Assembly (NCBI GenBank): GCA_013911345.1
Contig: JACETJ010000077.1
Span: 1-6,483, forward strand
Origin: Congregibacter sp.
GTDB lineage: Bacteria > Pseudomonadota > Gammaproteobacteria > Pseudomonadales > Halieaceae
Direction of reading: 5' to 3'
DNA: 6,483 nucleotides
How positions within the stretch are numbered: the first letter of the stretch is position 1; every line of letters begins with the position of its first letter. Positions 1 through 5,703 of the stretch are shown in pieces. The notes under the pieces were generated by a model. That model saw only the letters and a program-made list of their open reading frames with translations. It made no database searches and was not told the origin of the DNA. The translations under genes and the position numbers were made by a program.

Positions 1-697
1 TCTGGGTCTCGGTGGTCAACACAATGTTAAGGCCAGCACCCACACTCCCCTCACCCAGAGCCTGCAGCCCCAGCCAGGGCACGGCCACGCCCACGATCAG
101 TAAGCCGACGCCGTTAAGGGTGTCGGAGACCGCCACCGCCCTCAAGCCACCGAGAATGGCATAGGACGCGCCCAATGCACCGATGACCATAATCGTCAGC
201 ACCAGCGACGTGCCGTAATCCAGTTGCAGCAGCTCGGGCACGTCAAAGAGTTTGAGCACCGCGATCGAGCCGGAGTACAACACGCTCGGAATCGTCACCA
301 ACCCATAGCCCAGCATAAAGAGCACCACGGTCATGCGACGAACGCCCTCGTCAAAGCGCGCGCTGAGAAACTCCGGCAAGGTCGTGAAGGCTCCGGCGAG
401 GTACTTGGGCAAAAAGAAAAACGCCATCAGCACGGTGGCAACCGCGGCGGTCACCTCCCAGCCCATGCTGCTCAAGTTGTAGCCATAGGCCGAGCCATTG
501 AGACCAATGAGCTGCTCCGCGGAGAGGTTAGTGAGTAACAAGGAGCCGGCAATAAAGGTGGCGCCCAAACCCCGCCCGGCGAGGAAGTAACCGGTACCCG
601 TATCAACCCGGCCACGGGTCTGCCGCCAGGACACGAATGCCACGAGCCCCATGAAGCCGATACAGCTCACGATCGTCAGCAGCAGATCAGCCGTCAT
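1..697 (-). CDS. Sodium:solute symporter (SSS/SLC5 family), N-terminal part, runs off the window
   Basis: Secondary transporter of the inner membrane that would couple Na+ entry to uptake of a small solute; the substrate cannot be told, though sugar-type SSS members are the closest resemblance. The minus-strand frame is open for 232 codons from the ATG at 697-695 to the window edge, against roughly 500-600 residues for the family, so less than half is present. About six hydrophobic segments are visible (near residues 5-23, 44-66, 78-96, 122-148, 163-182 and 194-214). TNLSAEQLIGLNG (56-68) is the helix-2 motif shared with Vibrio SglT-like proteins, and GGLRAVAVSDTLNG (183-196) is the SSS signature region. 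From memory the segments around residues 50-110 resemble E. coli YidK. The start is chosen because helix 1 begins at once after it, but there is no good Shine-Dalgarno sequence before it. It is transcribed divergently from the efflux operon. The family call is firm; substrate and symbol are not. Confidence 0.
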   Translation of the reverse strand, partial: MTADLLLTIVSCIGFMGLVAFVSWRQTRGRVDTGTGYFLAGRGLGATFIAGSLLLTNLSAEQLIGLNGSAYGYNLSSMGWEVTAAVATVLMAFFFLPKYLAGAFTTLPEFLSARFDEGVRRMTVVLFMLGYGLVTIPSVLYSGSIAVLKLFDVPELLQLDYGTSLVLTIMVIGALGASYAILGGLRAVAVSDTLNGVGLLIVGVAVPWLGLQALGEGSVGAGLNIVLTTETQ

Positions 698-709
698 CTG
701 GGGAAGAAA

Positions 710-746
710 GCAGTCATGTGAGGAAAGGTGTGGTCACCATGACTGC
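710..746. repeat. 9-bp perfect inverted repeat in the symporter leader
   Basis: GCAGTCATG (710-718) is exactly complementary to CATGACTGC (738-746), with 19 bases between the arms. On a minus-strand transcript this would fold into a hairpin ending 12 nt before the symporter start, with the arm nearest the gene containing an AUG. As DNA, the arm centres are 28 bp apart, too far for a standard single-dimer site but possible for two sites on different faces. The repeat is seen directly; any function is inferred, and a 9-bp match could be chance. Confidence 0.
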
Positions 747-797
747 AGGGTACGCACAGACCCCCCCACCAGCAAACTCCCGGCGTTTTGAGGACCT

Positions 798-826
798 GTG
801 ACATCGCACAGGGAGTATATTACTAT
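798..826 (+). promoter_or_regulatory. Candidate sigma-70 promoter of the efflux operon
   Basis: GTGACA (798-803; five of six bases match TTGACA) lies 17 bp before TACTAT (821-826; four of six match TATAAT). Transcription would then start near 833, inside the palindromic operator, giving a leader of about 24 nt before the repressor ATG at 857. The good spacing and the overlap with the operator support it. TATATT at 816-821 is an alternative -10 element. It was found by eye, with no experimental support. Confidence 0.
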
Positions 827-843
827 ACCGTCTGGACGGTTTA
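824..843. promoter_or_regulatory. Palindromic operator, probably for the adjacent TetR-family repressor
   Basis: The core ACCGTC-TG-GACGGT (827-840) is a perfect 6-bp inverted repeat with a 2-bp centre. The symmetry extends to 9-bp half-sites (TATACCGTC at 824-832 and GACGGTTTA at 835-843) with a single mismatched pair (826/841). It overlaps the -10 region and predicted start site of the candidate operon promoter and ends 13 bp before the TetR start codon. This size, symmetry and position are typical of TetR-family autoregulatory operators. On the minus strand it is also flanked by TATAGT and TATACT, so it could affect the symporter as well. The palindrome is seen directly; the binding partner is inferred from proximity. 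Confidence 0.
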
Positions 844-856
844 TAAATGGTGTGGC

Positions 857-1405
857 ATGAAATCGGAACAGACCCGCGCGCGCATTCGCGTTGCTGCGGC
901 TAAAGTGATTGAGCGCGACGGTGCTGGGCATCTCACGCTGGAGAAAGTGGCGGCCGAGGCCGACCTATCGAAGGGTGGGTTGCTGTACCACTACCCCTCC
1001 AAGGATGCACTGCTGCAGGGACTGCTGGACCATCTGCTGGAGAATCGCGCGGGGTTAGTTGAGGACTCAGGCTCGGCAAAGGGTGTCAGTGACGCGACGC
1101 TACTCAATAGTTTGATCGATGCCGATTTCGATCTCCCGAAGGACGAGCGGATCATGGCACAGGGCCTGATCGCGGCCTCGGCCGAGAACCCGGAGCTCAT
1201 CGCGCCAGCCCAGCAACACGTCGAGGCCGTGTTCGCCCAATTAGGCCTCTCTAAAACCACGGCGACGTCGGCACGGACCATTTTTCTGGCCTCACAGGGG
1301 CTCCAGTTTCTGGAGCTGCTGGGTCTATTGTCACTCAGTACCGCCGAGCGCAACGAGATCCGCCGACACCTCAAGGCGCTGACAGAGGAGCTGGCACCAT
1401 GCTGA
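857..1405 (+). CDS. TetR/AcrR-family transcriptional repressor of the efflux operon
   Basis: Cytoplasmic one-component regulator of 182 residues, expected to act as a dimer. The N-terminal DNA-binding domain is clear: an amphipathic first helix from residue 3, then a helix-turn-helix at about 27-46 (TLEKVAAEADLSKGGLLYHY), followed by PSKDALL (47-53), the standard TetR continuation. The rest (about 54-182) is the helical ligand-binding and dimerisation domain, including ASAENPELIAP and a helix with FLASQGLQFLELLGL; the ligand cannot be predicted. The frame is open further upstream (ATG at 788), but that start would run coding sequence through the promoter and operator and add residues unlike any TetR N-terminus, so 857 is preferred despite a weak ribosome-binding site (GGTGTGG). 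It is the first gene of the operon and its end overlaps the adaptor gene by 7 nt, which fits a local repressor of itself and the pump. Confidence 0.
   Translation: MKSEQTRARIRVAAAKVIERDGAGHLTLEKVAAEADLSKGGLLYHYPSKDALLQGLLDHLLENRAGLVEDSGSAKGVSDATLLNSLIDADFDLPKDERIMAQGLIAASAENPELIAPAQQHVEAVFAQLGLSKTTATSARTIFLASQGLQFLELLGLLSLSTAERNEIRRHLKALTEELAPC
1385..1390 (+). promoter_or_regulatory. Shine-Dalgarno site of the adaptor gene
   Basis: GAGGAG lies 8 nt before the ATG at 1399 and inside the last codons of the repressor gene. It supports 1399 as the adaptor start over the in-frame ATG at 1405. With the 7-nt gene overlap it suggests translational coupling of repressor and adaptor. Confidence 0.
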
Positions 1406-2442
1406 TGCGGGTGGCTCTGGGTTTATGTTTGATGATGGCTGGCTGCGAGGCTGATGTCAGCACGCAGGAAGAATCGTTAGCAAGGCCCGCACGATTGTTT
1501 ACCGTAGGCATTGGCAACCGCCCGGCACCTCTTCAGTTCGTGGGCAAAGTAGCCGCGGCACACACCGTGGATCTTGGTTTTGAAATCGACGGGAAATTGC
1601 AAACGCTACCGGTGCGCGAAGGTGAAGTCGTCACTGACGGGCAGATTCTTGCGCGGCTGGACCCCGAGCGATTTGATCTGGCACTTGAGAGTACGCGAGC
1701 TGATCATGAATTGGCTGAAAAAACCTTGTCCCGGATCGAGTCACTCAGAGCGTCTGGCACCGTTTCTCAGGCGGAACTGGACGAAGCCATGGCTCGCGCC
1801 AAACTTACCGGGCTCGCCGTAAAGGCCGCGCAAAAGGACCTTTTTGACACCGTTCTTCGTGCCCCGTTTGACGGCCGGGTGACCAAGAGACTCGTAGAGA
1901 ACTTTTCGCCTGTCGCACGGCTGACACCGGTCATTCGTCTTGCACCTACCGAGCGTATAGAAGTAGTGGCCGGAGTGCCTGAGCAGTTGATGGCCAACCT
2001 GAACCCAGCAGCGCTGGAAAAGGCCCAGGTGCGCTTCAGCACTGACCCTGAGCGACTCTTTGCTGCGCGGTGGCTCGATTATGAAGGCGAAGCCAGTCGC
2101 GATACTCAAACCTACGACGTACGGTTTGCCCTGATAGAGACTCCTCAGTGGGCCGTGCTACCAGGTATGACCGCAACGGTCCTTTTATCGCTAGCCACTA
2201 ACGATCAAGCGGTCGTCCAAATACCAATGAGTGCCCTGCAGAGCGATGCCACGGGCAACTTCTTTGTTTGGGTGGTCGACCCGGTCAGCACCAAGGTCGC
2301 CCAGCGAGCCGTCAAACTGGGCATCCCAGTTCGAGACCAAGTGCCTGTCATCGCTGGGCTTAGGATCGGCGAGCAAGTGGTGGCTGCCGGTGGCGCCTGG
2401 CTCTACGCCGGCATGAAAGTCCGGCCACTCGCGGAAGACTGA
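1399..2442 (+). CDS. RND efflux periplasmic adaptor (membrane fusion protein), lipoprotein
   Basis: Periplasmic adaptor of 347 residues that would link the RND permease to an outer-membrane channel. A short signal peptide with one Arg (R4) and a hydrophobic core ends in LMMAGC, giving a lipidated Cys16; Met at position -3 is less usual than Leu. Domains in order: first lipoyl half (about 48-90, with EIDGKLQTLPVREGEVV), alpha-helical hairpin (about 91-145), second lipoyl half (about 149-172, RAPFDGRVTKRLV), beta-barrel (about 180-270) and membrane-proximal domain (about 271-347). At the hairpin tip, R112, L116 and S123 fit R-x3-L-x6-S, the TolC-docking pattern of AcrA-type adaptors. The length is slightly below AcrA (about 400), mostly from a short C-terminus. 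It overlaps the repressor gene by 7 nt and sits directly before the permease gene in the same frame. HlyD/AcrA family membership is firm; the substrates are unknown. Confidence 0.
   Translation: MLMRVALGLCLMMAGCEADVSTQEESLARPARLFTVGIGNRPAPLQFVGKVAAAHTVDLGFEIDGKLQTLPVREGEVVTDGQILARLDPERFDLALESTRADHELAEKTLSRIESLRASGTVSQAELDEAMARAKLTGLAVKAAQKDLFDTVLRAPFDGRVTKRLVENFSPVARLTPVIRLAPTERIEVVAGVPEQLMANLNPAALEKAQVRFSTDPERLFAARWLDYEGEASRDTQTYDVRFALIETPQWAVLPGMTATVLLSLATNDQAVVQIPMSALQSDATGNFFVWVVDPVSTKVAQRAVKLGIPVRDQVPVIAGLRIGEQVVAAGGAWLYAGMKVRPLAED
2433..2437 (+). promoter_or_regulatory. Shine-Dalgarno-like site that supports the TTG start of the permease
   Basis: GGAAG lies 8 nt before the TTG at 2446, inside the last codons of the adaptor gene. 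Because the in-frame TGA at 2440-2442 precedes it, the permease cannot start upstream, and no in-frame ATG follows until well into the porter domain. The TTG is therefore the only start that keeps the first membrane helix. Confidence 0.
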
Positions 2443-2445
2443 CCC

Positions 2446-5400
2446 TTGTCGAGACCCTCACTGACCGACTTTGCACTGGCGAATCCCCTGTTTGTCTGGG
2501 TGGTGGTGCTGAGTTGCTTGTTCGCTGGGCTGGTCGGTGGGCAACGTATCGCGCAGCTCGAGGACCCACCCTATCCGATCAAGATAGCCTACGTTTTCAC
2601 GGAGTACCCCGGGGCTTCGGCGCTGGACGTCGAACAGGAAGTTACCGAGGTACTGGAACGGTCGATTCAGGAACTCCCATGGATTGAGGAGATCGTCTCG
2701 CGGTCGCTGCCCGGACGCTCCGAAGTCCAAATAGAACTCGATCACTCGGTGTCTGCCGACGACACTGAGCAAATATGGGATGAATTGCGCAGGCGCGTAG
2801 CCGAGGGCGCGATGCGTTTACCGGCCAACGCGCACCCTCCTTGGGTCGAGGACGATTTCACTGACGTCTACGGACTGCTTTACGGCTGGGTCATTCCAGA
2901 GGGATACGACATCGCCACCCTACGCGATGCAGCGCGGCTACTCGAGACGGAAATCAAGCGCGTGGAACACGTTGCCAAGGTACGCGTCGAGGGCGTTCCC
3001 GAGGAGCAGGTTTACGTCGACTTCGATTACGCCCAATTGCGCCAGCTGGGCGTACCGTTCTCTCGCATTGTCGAGGCAATCAACAGCGCCTCGGGCCTTT
3101 TCCCCGCTTCCATGATGGAGTCGGGCCCCCATCGGCTGCGGATTGATGTCCCGCTGCGGCGGAGCGAGGCAGTACTGGAGAATCTCCTAATTGCCCTCCC
3201 CGGCGAGACCTCGATGATTCGGCTTGGTGATATCGCCACTATCTCCCGAACGGAAACTCGCATCCCTTCCCTAATCGTCAGGCATGAAGGGCAGCGCATT
3301 TTTGCGCTGGGCATCGCTATCGACGAAACCCAGAATGTGGTTCGAGTGGGTAAGGTGGTCGAAGAGCGTCTGTCAGAGCTACAGCAACTACTGCCCGTCG
3401 GAATAGAAATGATCCCGCTGTTCGAGCAGCATCAGCTTGTCGACCAGACAATCAGCCAATTTCTCGTCAATCTCATCGCATCGGTCACCACCGTCATTCT
3501 GGCGCTATGCCTCTTCATGGGTTGGCGAGCCGGTGCCATGGTTGGCGCGGTGCTGATGCTGACTGTGAGCGGCACTATCGGCATCATGGCTGCCCTTGGG
3601 ATCGAACTGCAGCGTATTTCACTGGGTGCCATGATGATTGCAATGGGTATGCTGGTGGATAACGCCATTGTGGTCACAGAGGGCATGATCACCCGCATCA
3701 AACAGGGGGAAACCCCAAGAGAATCTGCCGTGTCGGCGGTGGCCAGCACTCGCTTCCCACTACTTGCCGCTACCGTCATTGGTGTTGCAGCCTTTGCACC
3801 CATTGGTCTATCAGCAGATTCAACGGGCGAATACCTCGGCTCTCTTTTTAAGGTCTGCGGTATATCCCTACTGTTGAGCTGGGTGCTTGCGATCACACTG
3901 GCACCCGCGATTGGCGTCGGCCTGCTAAAACCTGAGGCTAAGGCGCAAGACGAGGCGCAAGTCTACGCCGGCCCAGTTTTTGTCGCTTATCGAAAGATCT
4001 TGAATCAGGGCATTTCACGGCGCGGCTGGACAACCATTTCACTGATTGGCGTCATGCTATTGAGCATGGTTGGCTTCACCCAACTCCGGCAGGGCTTTTT
4101 CCCCACGACCAGCACACCGCTATTTTTTGTTGATCTCTACCAAACTCAGGGTACGGATATCCGCACAAGCGACCAGCTCGCTGAGAAAGTGCGGGAACGC
4201 TTACGCTCTCTAGAGGGGGTCACTGAAATTTCCAGCTGGGCTGGCCGAGGGCCAATCCGCTTCACCATGATTTTACTGCCTGAGCGACCTGATCCGGCCT
4301 ACGCGCAACTGGTGGTGAATGTCGATAATACGAGCGCGGTGCAGAACCTCATGGAGGCGACCAGCCAGCTTATCGAGACGGAATTCCCTGAAACTCACCA
4401 TATGGTCAGACGCCTGGAATTTACCGAAGGTACTGCCAGCAAAATAGAGGCTCGCTTCTATGGCCCCGACCGCGCCGTGCTGCGGATCCTCGCTGACCGA
4501 GCGATGCAGCTATACGTCAATCATGGTCTCGTTGATCGCAAGATCGATTGGCGCGAGCAGAGACTGTCTCTCAGGGTTGTCCCGGATGAATCTCGTGCAC
4601 GCCGCGCTGGAGTTCAGTTACCAGACGTTGCCCGGGCGGTGGCATCAAGCACGATAGGCACTACCGTGGGCGTGCTGCGAGATGCCGACAAACCGGTCCC
4701 TATCGTCGCAAGGATCATGCCGCTAGCAGAGACAGCAGAGACACTGCTCGAACGCGACTTATGGAGCGAGAGTACTCAGTCCTTCGTCTCCGCGCGACAG
4801 ATCGTGTCGAGCGCAGCACTGCATGCCGAAGACAGTTTCATCATGCGCCACAATCGGGTTCGCCGGATCACCGTTCAGGGCAATGCACCCCCGGGTGAGA
4901 CCGCTAACAGTGCCTTTAACGCCATTAGGTCAGACATTGAGGCGATTGAGCTTCCTTCGGGCTACGAGATGAGTTGGGGCGGCGAGTACGAAGCAATGAG
5001 GGAAGCTAACGAATCCGTGATCAGTCGGTTCCCCATCGCACTACTGGCGATGGTCATTGCGACGCTGATATTGTTTGGCAGCTTCCGGCAAATGCTTGTG
5101 ATTTGGATGACCGTGCCACTCATCATCGTGGGTGTTTTTGTCGGACTCTTTGTCACTAATCTCTCGTTTACCTTCCCAGCGATGCTAGGTCTGCTGAGTC
5201 TGGTCGGTATCTTGATCAAGAACTGCGTGATCATGGTGGAAGAGATCAATCTGCGCTCTGCTCACGATGGCCTTAGCCAACACGCCTTGGTGTCAGCCTG
5301 TGTGAGCCGCCTGCGTCCGGTGCTGTTGGCGGCAGGCACCACCATTGTCGGCATGGCGCCGCTCTTAAGAGATGACTTCTTTCGCGAGATGGCGGTGTCG

Positions 5401-5502
5401 ATCATGGGCGGGCTGGCCTTTGGGTCGGTGCTGGCACTCCTCGCCGTACCGGTGTTTTACGCGCTATTGTTTTCGATCAGAAGCAGCAGCAACACGACCT
5501 GA
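2446..5502 (+). CDS. RND-family efflux permease (AcrB/HAE1-like inner-membrane pump)
   Basis: Proton-driven inner-membrane transporter of 1018 residues (AcrB has 1049), expected to work as a trimer and export hydrophobic or amphiphilic compounds. The duplicated RND layout is complete: helix 1 at about 14-31, first periplasmic porter region to about 335, helices 2-6 at about 338-493, helix 7 at about 528-547, second periplasmic region to about 860, helices 8-12 at about 861-1012. The helix-4 relay motif reads GMLVDNAIVV with D405 kept and N406 in place of the second Asp of AcrB. Helix 10 keeps the relay lysine (K925 in LIKNCVIMVEE), and helix 11 has RPVLLAAGTTIVGM with T965/T966. With Asp and Lys present it is probably active. 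It starts at TTG, one codon after the adaptor stop, so adaptor and permease are almost certainly co-translated. A heavy-metal pump is less likely from the overall motifs, but substrates cannot be inferred. Confidence 0.
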   Translation: MSRPSLTDFALANPLFVWVVVLSCLFAGLVGGQRIAQLEDPPYPIKIAYVFTEYPGASALDVEQEVTEVLERSIQELPWIEEIVSRSLPGRSEVQIELDHSVSADDTEQIWDELRRRVAEGAMRLPANAHPPWVEDDFTDVYGLLYGWVIPEGYDIATLRDAARLLETEIKRVEHVAKVRVEGVPEEQVYVDFDYAQLRQLGVPFSRIVEAINSASGLFPASMMESGPHRLRIDVPLRRSEAVLENLLIALPGETSMIRLGDIATISRTETRIPSLIVRHEGQRIFALGIAIDETQNVVRVGKVVEERLSELQQLLPVGIEMIPLFEQHQLVDQTISQFLVNLIASVTTVILALCLFMGWRAGAMVGAVLMLTVSGTIGIMAALGIELQRISLGAMMIAMGMLVDNAIVVTEGMITRIKQGETPRESAVSAVASTRFPLLAATVIGVAAFAPIGLSADSTGEYLGSLFKVCGISLLLSWVLAITLAPAIGVGLLKPEAKAQDEAQVYAGPVFVAYRKILNQGISRRGWTTISLIGVMLLSMVGFTQLRQGFFPTTSTPLFFVDLYQTQGTDIRTSDQLAEKVRERLRSLEGVTEISSWAGRGPIRFTMILLPERPDPAYAQLVVNVDNTSAVQNLMEATSQLIETEFPETHHMVRRLEFTEGTASKIEARFYGPDRAVLRILADRAMQLYVNHGLVDRKIDWREQRLSLRVVPDESRARRAGVQLPDVARAVASSTIGTTVGVLRDADKPVPIVARIMPLAETAETLLERDLWSESTQSFVSARQIVSSAALHAEDSFIMRHNRVRRITVQGNAPPGETANSAFNAIRSDIEAIELPSGYEMSWGGEYEAMREANESVISRFPIALLAMVIATLILFGSFRQMLVIWMTVPLIIVGVFVGLFVTNLSFTFPAMLGLLSLVGILIKNCVIMVEEINLRSAHDGLSQHALVSACVSRLRPVLLAAGTTIVGMAPLLRDDFFREMAVSIMGGLAFGSVLALLAVPVFYALLFSIRSSSNTT

Positions 5503-5516
5503 GAAACTGACCAAAA

Positions 5517-5540
5517 GGCAGCAACAGTGGGTTGCCTGTC
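5517..5540 (+). terminator. Imperfect hairpin just after the permease gene, possible weak terminator
   Basis: The arms 5517-5525 (GGCAGCAAC) and 5531-5540 pair over nine positions, with one bulged base (C5535) and one G-T wobble, around a 5-base loop (AGTGG). It begins 14 nt after the permease stop, the usual place for a 3'-end structure. No T tract follows on the plus strand, so intrinsic termination is doubtful; AAAA at 5513-5516 would give a short U run only for a minus-strand transcript. It may instead protect an mRNA end or have no role. Confidence 0.
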
Positions 5541-5692
5541 GGGAAAACTCCTCATCGCGCGGGGAGACACTCATACCTTAGCGTCCGGAAAAAACGGTTC
5601 TACGACTGACCTGCTCTGCGAAGGTGCCGTATACCTCACGGGGGCCGAGACCTATACTCGCGCCCTGACACGAGAAACGACCAGATCAAGAC

Positions 5693-5697
5693 GAGGA
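5693..5697 (+). promoter_or_regulatory. Shine-Dalgarno site of the methyltransferase gene
   Basis: GAGGA lies 6 nt before the ATG at 5704. It supports that start over the out-of-frame ATG at 5697, which overlaps the site itself and leads into a frame with no recognisable protein. Confidence 0.
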
Positions 5698-5703
5698 TGA
5701 CAC

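Larger units (their letters stand above)
5503..5703 (+). other. Spacer between the permease and the methyltransferase gene
   Basis: These 201 bases hold no convincing reading frame. An imperfect hairpin lies close after the permease stop (listed separately). Possible promoter pieces for the next gene are TATACT (5653-5658, five of six -10 bases, but no fitting -35) and CTGACC (5606-5611) 18 bp before TATACC (5630-5635); both are weak. I looked for a SAM- or SAH-type riboswitch, which can precede methionine-cycle genes, and recognised none, although reading by eye is not a test. Confidence 0.

Noticed and set aside
224..538. Plus-strand open frame of 104 codons
   Set aside because: It lies wholly opposite the symporter coding sequence, has a low-complexity His/Gln/Arg-rich composition and no recognisable domain; the symporter frame explains the region.
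761..767. Run of seven C in the intergenic region
   Set aside because: It is a possible slippage site, but it is not in a coding frame and shows no fixed relation to either promoter; too little to claim phase variation.
788..856. Upstream extension of the TetR gene to an ATG at 788
   Set aside because: The added 23 residues would cover the promoter and the 20-bp palindrome and do not resemble a TetR N-terminus; the start at 857 fits the family.
734..931. Minus-strand open frame of 65 codons across the intergenic region
   Set aside because: It runs through the operator and promoter and into the helix-turn-helix region of the TetR gene, and resembles nothing known.
3432..3896. Minus-strand open frame of 154 codons inside the permease gene
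   Set aside because: It is antisense to the membrane-helix region of the RND gene, where hydrophobic codon patterns often leave the reverse strand open; its Met/Ile/Ser/Thr-rich product has no domain.
1399..5502. Seemingly lower GC and more TTA/CTA/ATA codons in the adaptor and permease than in the methyltransferase, suggesting transfer
   Set aside because: Spot counts by eye differ between lines of the same gene, there are no mobile-element remnants, repeats or tRNA at the borders, and membrane proteins bias composition; whole-gene codon statistics would be needed.
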